From Adiantum capillus-veneris (taxonomy: Eukaryota > Streptophyta > Polypodiopsida > Polypodiales > Pteridaceae), in NCBI GenBank assembly GCA_014529385.2, contig CM043971.1, positions 94,527,840-94,591,839 of the forward strand: DNA of 64,000 nt, read 5' to 3'. The notes below the pieces were generated by a model. It worked only from the letters and a program-made list of their open reading frames with translations. It searched no databases and was not told where the DNA came from. A program made the position numbers and the translations under genes. This document shows, one piece after another, positions 11,055 to 21,404 of this stretch (position 1 is the stretch's first letter; each line of letters begins with the position of its first letter).

Positions 11055-11640
11055 TTACCTTAAGCATGTAAGTAAAGGGTTTTTTTTAAAATTGAAAGGT
11101 GCCACATTCTGTGGCATTTTGTATGCTATGCAATATGCCCATAAAGTTGAGTGTAGTTTCTGATCCCAATTTGCTCTTGATTCGTTGACAATTTTTGTGA
11201 GCACCGTATATATGATTTTGTTTGTGCTCTCACCTTTCCCATTTTCTTGTGGATGATACGGCACTAATTGAGAATGAAGCACCACAAACTCTTGCAATAG
11301 ATACTCAACCATATCGTTGAGGAAATGAGTCCCTCGATCACTCACTATTTCAATCGGAAGCCCATATGTTGTAAAAATGTTCTCATACAAGAACTGCATT
11401 GTTATTCAGACATCGTTATTTTGCATTGCCTTGGATTCTATCCATTTTGTTAAATAATATGTGGCCACTATGATGTATTGAGCATGCGTTCAATATGCCG
11501 GTGGTGAGATAGGTCCAACAAAGTCTATCCCCCATTTGGTAAAATCCCTTGCCCCCATCATTGGTCTCAATGTAATTTCCTCTTGTCACAAAGGCACTTT
11601 TGTCCGTTGGCAATCCTCACATTGTTTGACATAATGCTAT
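11055..11640 (-). pseudogene. Integrase of second Ty3/gypsy pol (non-chromovirus lineage)
   Basis: Integrase core on the minus strand. The second catalytic Asp is in IEIVSDRGTHFLND (about 11345) and the Glu in YHPQENGKGESTNK (about 11265-11225), followed by WAYCIAYKMPQNVAPF. An upstream piece (11613-11416) holds the first part of the core in a different frame. The YHPQ.NGxGEST motif is usual for the Tat/Athila-like clade rather than chromoviruses. No LTR is recognised at the low end. Confidence 0.8.
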
Positions 11641-12057
11641 GCATCCATGTAGATAGTAGGCCACCATATTCTTGCAAGCAGTATCACTTTTGTGGTTTTG
11701 TCGACCAAAAAGTGTTCTCCTCCTGGTCTGGCATGTGCTTGCTCAAGAATCCATAAGTACTCGTGTTTCACCACAAAGATTCTCAAATTTTCATCTACCC
11801 CCCTTGGATAAAGGTTATTTTCAATAGTAACATAGTTCCCTGCTTCTCTCTAGATCAAGCGTAGTCTGGCTTTGCTTAGGTTTGCTGGCAAACCTCCCTG
11901 CTCGAGGTAATCAACAATGTATTTTCCCACTTGGGTGCTTCTGTTATCATGAAGAGTGTATCATGTTTGATTGGATTCTGAATGGCACAATTATCACATG
12001 AACTAACATAGTCAAGGACACTTTTTTATATATTAGGCCAATAAACCCCAAATCTCA

Positions 12058-12669
12058 TCAGTCTTTGCCATATGTTTGTGTTTTTCCATTGTGAAACCCA
12101 GTCGTTGGTACGTAATCTTGTTTCAAGCAAAATTCTTTCTTTAATGACTCTATACATAGCATAAGTATCCCGTCGTTCCCCTGCTTATATAGCCGCCCAG
12201 CTATTAGCACTATCGAGTATGTTTGCTCAATGATTAATAGTTGTGTTTCAATCTGCAAAGATCTAATGGTAAGCAATGGTATCACATGGTCACTCCACCT
12301 TGGTATCATCTAGATGTTGAAAACGTAAGAATCTAGCAAGTCATCATCAGCCCCTAGAGGTGCTGCGTTGTGTATCAAACGTGATAGATGGTATGCCCTC
12401 TGATGACTAGTCCCTTTCTTGACCACTATGATGGAGTCAAACTCTAGCAATATTATAAACCATCAAACTATACGGTCAATATTGCATGGTTTGTTCACTA
12501 AATAAAATAGTGACTGATAATCCACAAAAAATGTTAATTTGTTTTCAAGAAGGTAATGTCTAAACTTTTTGACTGCATAGATCATTCCCAAGCCTTCTCT
12601 TTCTGTGGTCGTGTAATTTTGTTCCACACTATTGAGTCGTCTACTAGAGTAACAGATTGGAAAATCCAT
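12058..12669 (-). pseudogene. RNase H and connection of second gypsy pol
   Basis: 12669-12463 encodes an RNase H segment (ICYSSRRLNSVEQNYTTTER, then KKFRHYLLENKLTFFVDYQS) with the acidic Glu and Asp in place. It is disrupted before 12309-12058, a short frame in the region between RNase H and the integrase zinc finger. Stops and frame changes separate it from the neighbouring domains. Confidence 0.75.
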
Positions 12670-12690
12670 TTTGCTCTCTCCAAGTTGAGC

Positions 12691-13640
12691 TTAGATGCAT
12701 ATGATAGCATCGGCCAAAGCATCTACATGAATGCGAAAAATCTTGTTCCAATTAGGAGCTTTCAAAATCGGAGCCGAAACAAGTAATTGCTTCAATTGTT
12801 GAAACACTTCCTCACATTCCTCATTCCACTCAAATTCTGCGATGAGAGCATAGAGAGATTTTGCAACAATCACGTACATGTAAATAAACCTTCGATAATA
12901 GCCACAATGGCCCATAAAGGCTTGTACCTCTTTAATTTTAGTGGGTCTTGGAAGAGAAGCAGTCACTTGTATTTTCTCAAGATCTTTCGAAATGCAATTT
13001 TTGGACACGATATGCCCCAAAATCTTACATTGTCTTACCATGAAAACATATTAATCAGGATTAAGGAAAAGGAAATGAGTTATGCACTTCTCAAAGATCT
13101 TTTTTAAGTGTTCGACATGTTCATTTTTTTGGAGAGAATGCACACACAATTCATCCATATAAATCTCTAAGAATTGCCTTAGATATTCCTTGAATGCATG
13201 ACTCATCATTCTTTGGAATGTTGCAGGTGCATTGGCCAGGCCGAATGGCATCACACAATAAGCAAATATGCCCCATTCTATGGAAAAATCCATTTTGTGT
13301 TGATTGTCTGGCTTAATGGTGAGCTAATTGTAGCCCAAAAAGCCATCAAGAAAGATATAATCTTCCTTGCCTGCCACTCTCTCAATCACATGATATGTGA
13401 TTGGTAAGGGATAGTTATCTCTAATCATGGAAACATTTACCTATTTAAGATTTACACACACTTGAAATTTACCATTCTTTTTGGGCACTACCACAATTGA
13501 CAATACCCACTTTGTGCTCTCTATCTCATAGATAAAATCCACTTCTTTAAGTTTATCTATCTCCTCTTTGTTTGTGTTGCTTAGCATTGATCTTAAGGGA
13601 TATCGTATGCTAGCATATTCTAGGATCTACTCCCTTAAGA
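12691..13640 (-). pseudogene. Reverse transcriptase of second gypsy pol
   Basis: RT copies element RNA into cDNA. In order on the minus strand: motif 1 VLSIVVVPKKNGKFQVCVN (about 13500-13440), a LDGFLGYN-like motif A, FAYCVMPFGLANAPATFQRM (13265-13205), then the catalytic box as IYMDELCVH (about 13160). The usual YMDD or YVDD is YMDE here. The thumb (ILGHIVSKNCISKDLEKI) and GHCGYYRRFI follow. Frameshifts lie near 13045 and 13300, with stops in motif A. It is inactive from the breaks alone, and the Asp to Glu change would hit a metal-binding position. Confidence 0.85.
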
Positions 13641-14440
13641 TCTAGTACGACCAAGAAAACACAGTTCTATATTTCTTGAGATTAGCTATCAAAAGCTTCT
13701 CTTCTTCTTTGATTAGATTTGTGGCTATGTAAGTCAGTCTCCGTTCTTCCGCAAGCTCAACAAGATCAATTCTCTTTGCATTCTCAAGCCCATCATACAA
13801 AGCTCCTGGTCTTTTAGGCTCTCGCATTGGTTGTTCAATCAAAATGCGTCGGTCTTGAATTGTGTATTTTTTGTAGTGAGAGGGTGCATCAATATTTTCA
13901 GTGTTAGAATCCCCCTCACATTTCATTCCACTGGTCAAAACCTGCTATAGTGTTCGTTTTAACGTTTGGTACTCGCTTTTTTGCTCGGTTTTGGACATCT
14001 TGGTTGATGTTTTAGCCATGTCCTTTTTTTTCTTTTTTCTCTCCTTCTTTGAACTTGCTCAAAAGGTTGTTAACTTTAAGCGTATTCTAGCTATTTTGTC
14101 CTGAACATAGTCATGTGCTCCCGCGAGCATGAGATATTGCATTTTGGTCATCAACTTTGACATTGGTTTCTTGAATGTGTTTTTTTGTTTTTTCATTCGT
14201 CTCAGTTGATATTTCTGTTGTCTTCTCATTTTTTGGTTAGGAAACTAGTAGAAGTTATTAAGCCACGAAAAAGCTCGTCTCTTCGACATTGCTCCCAAAA
14301 CCATTGATCCTCAATTCATGGAATTCATCCTCATCATTGTCACAGATATCTCGAATAGAAACTTCATCCACTATGAGTTTTCAATCAATTGTTTCTATTG
14401 TTTCTTTTTCCTCATCCTCTCGTGCTAAGATAGCCCTTAC
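13641..14440 (-). pseudogene. Protease-RT linker and upstream remains of second gypsy element
   Basis: 13938-13642 gives a linker ending LLIANLKKYRTVFSWSY, which is typical just before RT in Tat-like pols (EExxLIxLLKxxxDVFAWSY). From 13940 to about 14440 there are only scattered Lys/Glu-rich open pieces with no clear protease or gag. The sequence is then replaced by CACTA-end sequence. Confidence 0.6.
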
Positions 14441-14542
14441 CGTATGGAAGTGCATTATGTCGTAAATTCAAATTCAATTTTTTGTTTTTTTTGTATATTG
14501 TTTCAAAAGACAATTGATGTTTCATTGTTTTATGTAGGTAAA

Positions 14543-14602
14543 AAATAAAGGTGCTCATTTGAACCACCCAATTTTGGGTGGCCCAAATGAGCACCTTTAT
14601 TT
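14543..14602. repeat. 28-bp-arm hairpin at a CACTA right end
   Basis: Arms 14543-14570 and 14575-14602 are inverted copies with two mismatches and a 4-base loop. The arm core is AAAGGTGCTCATTTG. It lies immediately inside a cluster of GCGGTAAT-type subterminal repeats. Confidence 0.9.
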
Positions 14603-14823
14603 GTGAATAGGCGTTTAGCGGTAATATATGCGATAATAGAAGCGACAAGGCACACGGTAATAGTAGTGTGTATATATCCGCAACTATTACCGCGTATATT
14701 GCTGCTTAACCGCTACCGCGCCTTTTGCTGTTGGTATTGCCGCATACACAATATATTCTCTTTCTATTTTCCTTTGTTTTTCCACGGCAATGCTAGCGGT
14801 TGTGGAATGCTCCTCTTATAGTG
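14543..14823. mobile_element. Isolated right terminus of a CACTA element
   Basis: The hairpin is followed by subterminal motifs (agcggtaat, cggtaatag, ctattaccgcg, attgccgc between 14615 and 14750), then TTTCCTTTGTTTTT, and ends CTCCTCTTATAGTG at 14823. Read inward, this is CACTATAAGAGGAG, a CACTA-type terminus. The same order of parts occurs at the right end of the complete element (24395-24698). No matching left end was found, so it is a relic. Confidence 0.65.
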
Positions 14824-15985
14824 ATTTATACACAAATGCACTTGGAGCTTGAGACTACTCTTGTAGAAACCATATGTCTTAGAACAGTTAGAACTAATTT
14901 CCTTCATATGGAAATATCGGGAATCCTCAAACTCAAATGTGCCGCTGACTGTCAGTTGTTTGTATATCCGATGAAACTCTACAAGTAAATGTCTTACAGA
15001 AGCTAGCCACACTTGCAACGTGAAGTCGTGGTTAAAAATTGGCTTGATTTCTTGGTCCCATTGCAAAAAGGTCTATTCGCTAAAGAAAGTGGAAGAGCTT
15101 GTCCTTGGGTGCCTCATTAGAGCAAGACAACTCCTCCTCTATCTTGATCTAGAAGGGTTCCATTTATGGAAGGAGGCAAAAAAATCTTCAAAGGTGAGGG
15201 TGGGAGTAAGAAATCTCTAGCTCTAGGAATGGGGAGTACAAAGAGGGAAAATAAGAATATCATATTTATAGACGTCGTAAGAACTCCATGATGTCATTTC
15301 AAAGACCCTAATGATTGCATTAATATCGATGCATTAAAGTGACACAAACCCCGATGCAAGCTCAACCACACCATATGACACATACCATTTGGGTGAGTAT
15401 CGTAGTTATATAAATCACCTTGAGTGCACAATCTTCAACTCGCCTCTATCTACACATTGCAAGTATGGAGGACAAGAAGAAGGGAAAAGCAAATATCTCT
15501 TAATAGAGGGAAATATTGTTGAGTCACAACGCAAAATGGAAGTGCCTACAATCGAGCTGTCTCTATTTCACATTGTCGTGCAACATTTCTTTTGTCGGCC
15601 TTATTATTTATATACATAAGGATAAGGGGCTCACTTACTCTATTCCCATAGAGTGAAGCTCCACCCATATCGTGTGTGCATCTCTTTTCTTTCCCACCCT
15701 CTCATATGCTATTCTCACCCCCACATCGTCGGTACTATAAAAGTAAGGGAACTGCTATGTAGAATCCTCCCTCAATCCTCCTCCCTACCTCCCTATTTAT
15801 AGGTCCTTGGCCTTGTAGGATTCCCTACCATTTAATAGTCAACACTTGGCCTGGGTCCATGACCCCCCAGAGTTTCCCTTGGTATGACGTTTCTCCCCCC
15901 TTGGAGAGGCGTTTTCAGTCTCAAGAACAAAAGTGGAAAGATCTTCTAAAAAACACTAATGTTTTCCACACCTCTTAGAGTTCTA
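14824..15985. other. Old LTR-element remains into which the CACTA element inserted
   Basis: No intact gene. The stretch from about 15850 resembles the minus-strand 167-bp LTR copy at 40426-40592 and the coding tail above it (shared gtccatgaccccc...agagt and cttggagargcgttttc). The similarity resumes at 24735 (ccatgaaaccaagagaaacatct versus 40724). The CACTA element therefore splits one older repeat. Confidence 0.6.
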
Positions 15986-15988
15986 GCT

Positions 15989-16160
15989 CACTATGGGAGA
16001 ATGCTGCTATTACCGCACAACATTACTGCATAAGAGGAGAGAGAAAGGTTCAAGAAAGAGAGAGATTGTATGCTGCAGCCCCACCGGCGTGTTTTCCGAC
16101 TTTTCCGCGAGTATTACCGCATGTATTATCGCACATATAGCCGTGTAGATTACCACAATA
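15989..16160. promoter_or_regulatory. Left TIR and subterminal repeats of the CACTA element
   Basis: CACTATG is followed by GCTATTACCGCAC, ACATTACTGCAT, GAGTATTACCGCATG, TATTATCGCAC and GATTACCAC. In En/Spm such repeated motifs near the ends bind the element's TnpA-type protein (family knowledge). Binding here is inferred. Confidence 0.8.
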
Positions 16161-17307
16161 AAAAAAGAATCCACGCGGCCGGCTGCCCCCATTCCCCTCC
16201 CACTTTTCCCTTTCTATAAATCCTATTCTATTTTGTTACTTTTCAGAAATTGGTACCCCCTATTTGCATGGAGTGTAAGAAATCCCATTCTCATTGGGAT
16301 TTTTAGTACCTCTCTTCTCTTTGCTTTCCTCATCTATTGGTATGATTCTCCTACTCTACTCATGTGTACTCCATGAGATTCTATATCAAAAAATATTTTG
16401 TTTCCACCTCAAAATCTTATGTCAACTATGCATTCATATGAAATGGCAAGCGAACGATGATCAAAATTGTATTGTCTTGCGTTCATAAACAAATAGCCCT
16501 TTTGTACAGCATAAGTAGAGAAAGAAGACAAAATCCAAAAGATATTGATTAATTTTCATCCTCTAAGAGATCTCTACAAGTGCTTACATCCATGTCCAAC
16601 CCCATGGTAGCTAAATCAACAAATAAATCTATTGATTCATCCTCTACAGCCTCTCCTATTGAATCATCATCATCCTCTCCATCCTCGTCCTCCTCCTCAC
16701 TATGGTTGGTTATTGGGAATGGTTGGTTCTCCTCGACCTCAACTGCATCATCGTCATTGGCGTCTTCTTGAGATGGTATGGTGGGATCTTCCAAAGTCTC
16801 TATGTTTGTATCTGCAAAGATTTATCTGCTCCATGGTGTGACTGGAATAACATACCAAAGTCGTCTTCGATACATACAAGGCACATAAAACACCTGTAGG
16901 TCACAGAGCAAACAACAACATGAATGTAGTTTTATATGTATCATACAATGTTTTAGTGAGTTGCACATGGACTTTACCTGCTCACAACTACTAGGTTGCA
17001 CCAAGTTGTCGGTCTTCCCGCAATGAAATTGCCCGGAGTCTACCATATAGAGCCCATTCTCATGTCTCTTAACCTCACCCGCAAACCATCGGCAGTCAAA
17101 GAGATATTTGTGAAATGTTCTGAAATCCACTTTGATTATCCTCTCTATTGTTCCACATTCCCTCACCTCTTGTGTTGTTGTGTCAAAGTTGCCCATAACT
17201 CCACTATCGTGAGTGGTTCGACGCTCGTCTATCTTGCGGGTTCAAAAATGACGTCCTTCGGACCACATAGAGTTGAATGTGAAGGCCTGCAAAAACCAAT
17301 CAGGATA

Positions 17308-17310
<3 letters not shown>

Positions 17311-17354
<44 letters not shown>

Positions 17355-17420
17355 ACACATACACACACACATACCCACACACACATTCACTCGCACACTC
17401 GCACACACTAAACACATTGA
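17311..17420. repeat. (GA)20 and CA-rich tract within a transposase intron
   Basis: 17311-17350 is pure GA, followed by CA-rich repeats to about 17410. The transcript frame stops at a GGTAATATAC donor near 17437 and resumes after TTTTTGCAG near 17290. The tract therefore fits inside an intron of the minus-strand transposase. Confidence 0.75.
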
Positions 17421-18407
17421 GTATATTACCCTTGGTAGACATCCTCGCGCGTACTCCCATTCTTTAGGGCTTATTTGTTCTCCTTGTGCCTTGGCCTTGG
17501 TCATGGCATTGTGTATCCACCCAACTGGAATTAGATCAGGGTATTTGGCAAGCTCTTTAGGAAAGGGAGGTGCTCGCCTACCGCCATGCGACCTCTTTCA
17601 TGCTTCCCTCTCCCTTTCTCTCGTTGTACGCACCTCCATATACATATCCACCCATTTGTCCATGATGGGAGCATTGAGTAGACAATGGTTGTTGACTATG
17701 GCTTGAAATTCCCTATCCAAAATCAAGAGAAAACCTTTCCCACTTGGAATGTTTGCGTGTTTTTTTGGAACCTTGTCCTCCGTCTTTAAACGAGGCAATG
17801 TTGGGTCTATTGTGAAAAGATATCAAGAGACATACACAAAAGCCTCTTGTACAATCCAACCCTTTGCCATGCTTGCCTGAACACATGAAACCATTAGTGA
17901 TTAAAGTAACCAATAAAAATCGTTGTGAATACAATCCAATCCTAATAAGGTTTAAGGGTTAAGATTGATGAATACCTGTGGTTGTGATCATAGCCTTACA
18001 AAGTCTTTCAAGGTCTTTAGGAACCTCTCAAGAAAGAACATCCACCTGGAGTGAACCACACCACAAATGGCTATCTCCTCAACAAGATGGAGCAATAGGT
18101 GAGCTTGGCTAACAAGGATAGAACGTGGGAATGCATCCTCAATAGCACAAGTTGCTTCAATCGCTAGAAGTCAAGCTGTTGGAATGGCTGAAACTTCAAT
18201 TTCTTTGGAACTCACAAACCTATAACCAAAAAACCCTTCATAATCTTCATAGTAAGTTAGTCTTCAAAGTAAAGTTTAGGAGGGAGGATCAAATGTGCTA
18301 TACCTGACAACTTCTCCCACCTTGAATATTGCAGCCTTTACCTTCGTGTCCGCAAATCCACTAATGCTAATTGGAAGCACAAACTATTGCACAAACAAAA
18401 AGACTTA

Positions 18408-18478
18408 TTAGTATCCAGAACCCTAAACCACATACACTCATACTCACATACACACACATACACACACACACACATTAC
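18408..18478. repeat. TG-rich tract within a transposase intron
   Basis: The plus strand shows CACACA/TACACA repeats inside the intron 18384-18478 (donor CCAG|GTAATG, acceptor GCAATAG on the minus strand). Confidence 0.8.
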
Positions 18479-19910
18479 CTGGAGAATCTTGTGCAAATCA
18501 TGGGATTTGAGCCCATACAGTTGTGTGGATCCTCCTTTCTTAGTTTTAGTGAAGACACCCTTGAGCGAACGCATATAACCTGTTGGAGTACGGACGGATG
18601 CAATGACTTGTTTCATCCGCTCTTGATCCACCCTTGATAGAATCCAAGGTGCCTTTGGAAGAACCATCTTCCCCCGAGGCCCCATGCGAGGTGTGGCCAA
18701 AGGAGGGAACCTCCTTATGGCCCTCATGTCCTCTCTAGCCCCCAATGAATCTTTCTTGCCTACTATGTGATCCCATATAGCTTGCCCAACATTTTTGAAC
18801 ACATTCATTGGATCCAATAGGTGTTGGATTTTCAATGAAGCCCAATAGGGTAGTGATAAGAAAATCACTCTCATAACCCCATCGGTGGAGCAATTTGTCA
18901 TATGCCATGTAAGAAGCTCACTTGTTCCTTTGGTGCTGAACATGTGCTTGATGCGGGGAATGAGGGGGAAATGATGAACAACCTTGTGAGGTATTGTGGT
19001 TACTTGCATTCCCTCTTTGTACCTTGATTCTCCACACTCGGGGCAAGCATCAAGCCTTGCATGTTCATTGCGGAATAGCACGCAATCATTGACACATGCA
19101 TGTATGCGATCATAGTCCATCCCAAGCCCTATCACCACCTGTCGTGCCTTCCTTCGATTTTCTGGAAGAGATGATCGCCTTTAGGCATCATCTTACCTAA
19201 TAGCCTATGACATAATTAAAGAACACTCGTTATTGCATATAACCACGAAAAAAACTCACAACTAACACTTATTACACTTAAACGTACCTCAATAGTGCAT
19301 TGACCCCTGCATTGCTCCATCCAAACATTGCTTGAATATTCAAGATCTCAAGAGATGCTCGTAATATGGAGTAGGAGCATCCCTCGTAAAGAGCGGTGTG
19401 TGCTGCCTCTAGCAATGAATCTTTGGTTTTTTGGTCGGCTTCTTCACATGCACACTCAGGCTCACACTCATTCGCCGCCTCACGTGCAAGAAGATCCTGA
19501 ACCATATTGTGCAAATGATCTTCCTCCACCTCCATGTGGGGCGGGGTGCTGGGGAGATCCCCATATGTGGTGGATGTAGGATGCGCATGCGCTCGTGTGG
19601 ACCCACCCACATCGGACGGCGGGTGTGACCACCCTCCCATGACTTCTTCCTGGAGGAATCGCTCTTCCGTCGTCCTCCCGCCTCCACCCCGGATCACACT
19701 CCAATGGGGAGCGACATCAATGGATGCCAATGTTAAGTATGGAGCCTGATTTACCCTTGTAATTTTCTGTGGTAAAAGCGCACATTGTAAGGCCCCCATT
19801 ATGAGGAGAAGCCATCGTGCATGAAGGAAAATCACTCACCGGAAACCAAAATTTTCACGGACAAGAATCAGGGGTAACTTTAGAGGCTTTTTTTTTCGCC
19901 GGAATATTAT

Positions 19911-20032
19911 GGCCGGACGGTGGCCGGAAAGTGGTCGGAAAACAATCGGTCGGTTGGCCGGTGGCCGGTAGTCAATGGCCGATGGCCGGTGGTCGGTGGT
20001 CGGAAGTGGATGGCCGGTGGCCGAATTCAAAA
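19911..20032. repeat. GGCCGGTGG-type minisatellite
   Basis: Many imperfect copies of GGCCGG(T)GG and GGTCGGTGGTCGG inside the U3-like part of the solo LTR. Confidence 0.85.
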
Positions 20033-20153
20033 GCGGACTTGTCTTCTCAAGGGCGGCCACACATGGGCGGATTGGAGGGTCCGATTTGGACTTATTTGCA
20101 CAAGGGCGGCTACACATGGCTGTCTCTCATAAGAGAGGGCAGCCCTTTTGGCC

Positions 20154-20161
20154 TATAAAAG
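20154..20161 (+). promoter_or_regulatory. TATA box of the solo LTR
   Basis: TATAAAAG within GGCCTATAAAAGGAGGCC. The sequence downstream (CAACAAGGTGAGTG, then ATCCCTTTGTAAAC) resembles a transcribed LTR leader. It could drive plus-strand transcription antisense to the transposase. Confidence 0.65.
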
Positions 20162-20360
20162 GAGGCCATTTCTACACACATTTTATAGTGTGAAGTTGAT
20201 GCAACAAGGTGAGTGTGAGGTGGTGAGAGTGAAGCAAGTCGGGAGCTCTATCAAGGGTTTAATCCCTTTGTAAACTATTTCTTCTTTTGAAGTGCTAAAG
20301 CCATTGAGTGGTTGCTTTCCCGTGGACGTAGCCCACATTGGGTGAACCACGTATATCGTG

Positions 20361-20364
<4 letters not shown>

Positions 20365-20436
<72 letters not shown>
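20365..20436. repeat. (CT)36 microsatellite
   Basis: 72 bp of pure CT near the 3' end of the solo LTR. Confidence 0.95.
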
Positions 20437-20439
<3 letters not shown>

Positions 20440-20898
20440 CTATAATCTCTTGTGTGTAAAATATATCTCTCTCCATTAAGTAATCTACTCAAAAAAAATT
20501 TTAGCTACGTCTTATTTCCTAACAGCTAAAACCCTCGGATTGCTAGTTTCCATTCGAGCGCGTTTTTTCGGATCGTCCCATAGTCCATAATCATCCACGT
20601 GAGCCAAGCATATACACCGAAGCCGTGCATCGCACGCTTACATCGCGTACATGGACATGATAGTCGCTCGCTCAACGATCGAGTTTGTTCCGCGCCAACC
20701 GGTGGACCCACGTCATCCCAATCGACCTGCACACACGACCACACACTAAATAAGAAAAAATAAAATAAGAAAAAGAAGAATCAAGAATGTTGGTACTGAC
20801 ATGACTGACACTCATTAAGGATAGAGGGGACTCTAAGGTAAAGAGGTGGGTACAAGAGGTCATCCAGTCGGCATAGCCTTAATGGCTCATCAGAGCTT

Positions 20899-20983
20899 TT
20901 TGCGATAATATACGTGGTAATACGCACGAAAACAGAAGCGGTAATAAACACGGTAAAATTTACAGAAAGTTTTTTATATAAAG
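20899..20983 (+). promoter_or_regulatory. Internal cluster of CACTA subterminal motifs with TATA box
   Basis: GCGATAATA, GTGGTAATACGC, AGCGGTAATAAA and ACGGTAAAA at 20899-20957 repeat the terminal motif. TATATAAAG follows at 20975-20983 on the plus strand. The cluster lies between the divergent transposase (-) and second gene (+), so it is a plausible shared regulatory region. Confidence 0.55.
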
Positions 20984-21218
20984 GGGGCACCTACGTACCC
21001 CGCGAAATTGAATGCCAAAAATTCAAAAGCGAGCTCCTTCTCTGCGCCGGCCTGTTTCCCTCTCCATCTGCAAGCTCTCTCTCCTTCTCCCTCTCCATCT
21101 CTCCTTCTCCCTCTCCATCTCCAAGCTCTATTACTCTCTTCATCTCCATCCCCACCATATCCACATGATCGAGGTCACGACTGTGAGTGCTCGAACTCTC
21201 TCTCTTTCTTCTCGTTCT

Positions 21219-21220
<2 letters not shown>

Positions 21221-21258
<38 letters not shown>

Positions 21259-21283
21259 CACGCACACACAATGCATACACATT

Positions 21284-21326
<43 letters not shown>

Positions 21327-21333
21327 GCATACA
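21221..21333. repeat. (CA)n microsatellite
   Basis: Long CA runs broken by a few ATGCACG and ATGCATA bases. Apparent open frames on both strands are the repeat alone. Confidence 0.95.
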
Positions 21334-21404
21334 CACACATGCACTAACATGCACACACACATTGTACACACACGCACACACAGACACAATTTTTTGCACA
21401 ATCA

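Larger units (their letters stand above)
19731..20524 (+). mobile_element. Solo LTR (794 bp) inserted in the CACTA transposase
   Basis: Starts TGTTAAGTATGG and ends TTTCCTAACA, giving perfect TGTTA/TAACA ends. Flanks are GCCAA (19726-19730) and GCTAA (20525-20529), a 5-bp duplication with one mismatch. Inside: a GGCCGGTGG-rich minisatellite, a TATA box, a repeat of GGGCGGCYACACATGG, a leader with ACGTAGCCCACATTGGGTGA and a 72-bp CT tract. On the minus strand the transposase domains stop at 20526 and resume at 19730, so this interrupts them. Confidence 0.75.
16549..20744 (-). pseudogene. CACTA transposase (TPase), spliced, internally deleted
   Basis: TPase cuts the element ends. Minus strand, in order: Transpos_assoc zinc region CPCTRCKRAM (20744-20526); interruption by a solo LTR; N-terminal region 19730-19285; tnp2 start CVNDCVLFRNEHARLDACPE (about 19096) and PLIPRIKHMFSTKG; DUF4218 motif HSRWMFFLERFLKTLKDFVR (about 18050-17990); DUF4216 region ERIIKVDF...FDCRWF then VFYVP; and an acidic tail to the stop at 16549. 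GT-AG introns fit at 18384-18478, 18220-18303 and 16894-16977, with others near 19190-19284 and 17290-17437. Between STDGVMR and LSLPYW the tnp2 core, with its catalytic Asp residues, is missing. TGA stops occur in the DUF4218 region (after SAIPTA and AFVYVS). It is non-functional. Confidence 0.85.

Noticed and set aside
7605-13938. Second gypsy pol and the split protease being one element
   Set aside because: On the minus strand protease must lie above RT; here it lies below the integrase end, so they are separate elements.
14370-14823. Short non-autonomous element from CACTATGAG (about 14369) to TATAGTG (14823)
   Set aside because: Flanking 3-mers (ATC versus ATT) do not match and no subterminal motifs lie at the left; the left word is probably chance.
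16580-16899. Ser/Pro-rich plus-strand open frames
   Set aside because: Antisense to the acidic tail of the CACTA transposase.
17016-17310. Open frames through GA/CT tracts (also at 2162-2404, 6844-7074, 20295-20492 and 57005-57307)
   Set aside because: They encode alternating Arg-Glu or Leu-Ser from microsatellites and have no other coding evidence.
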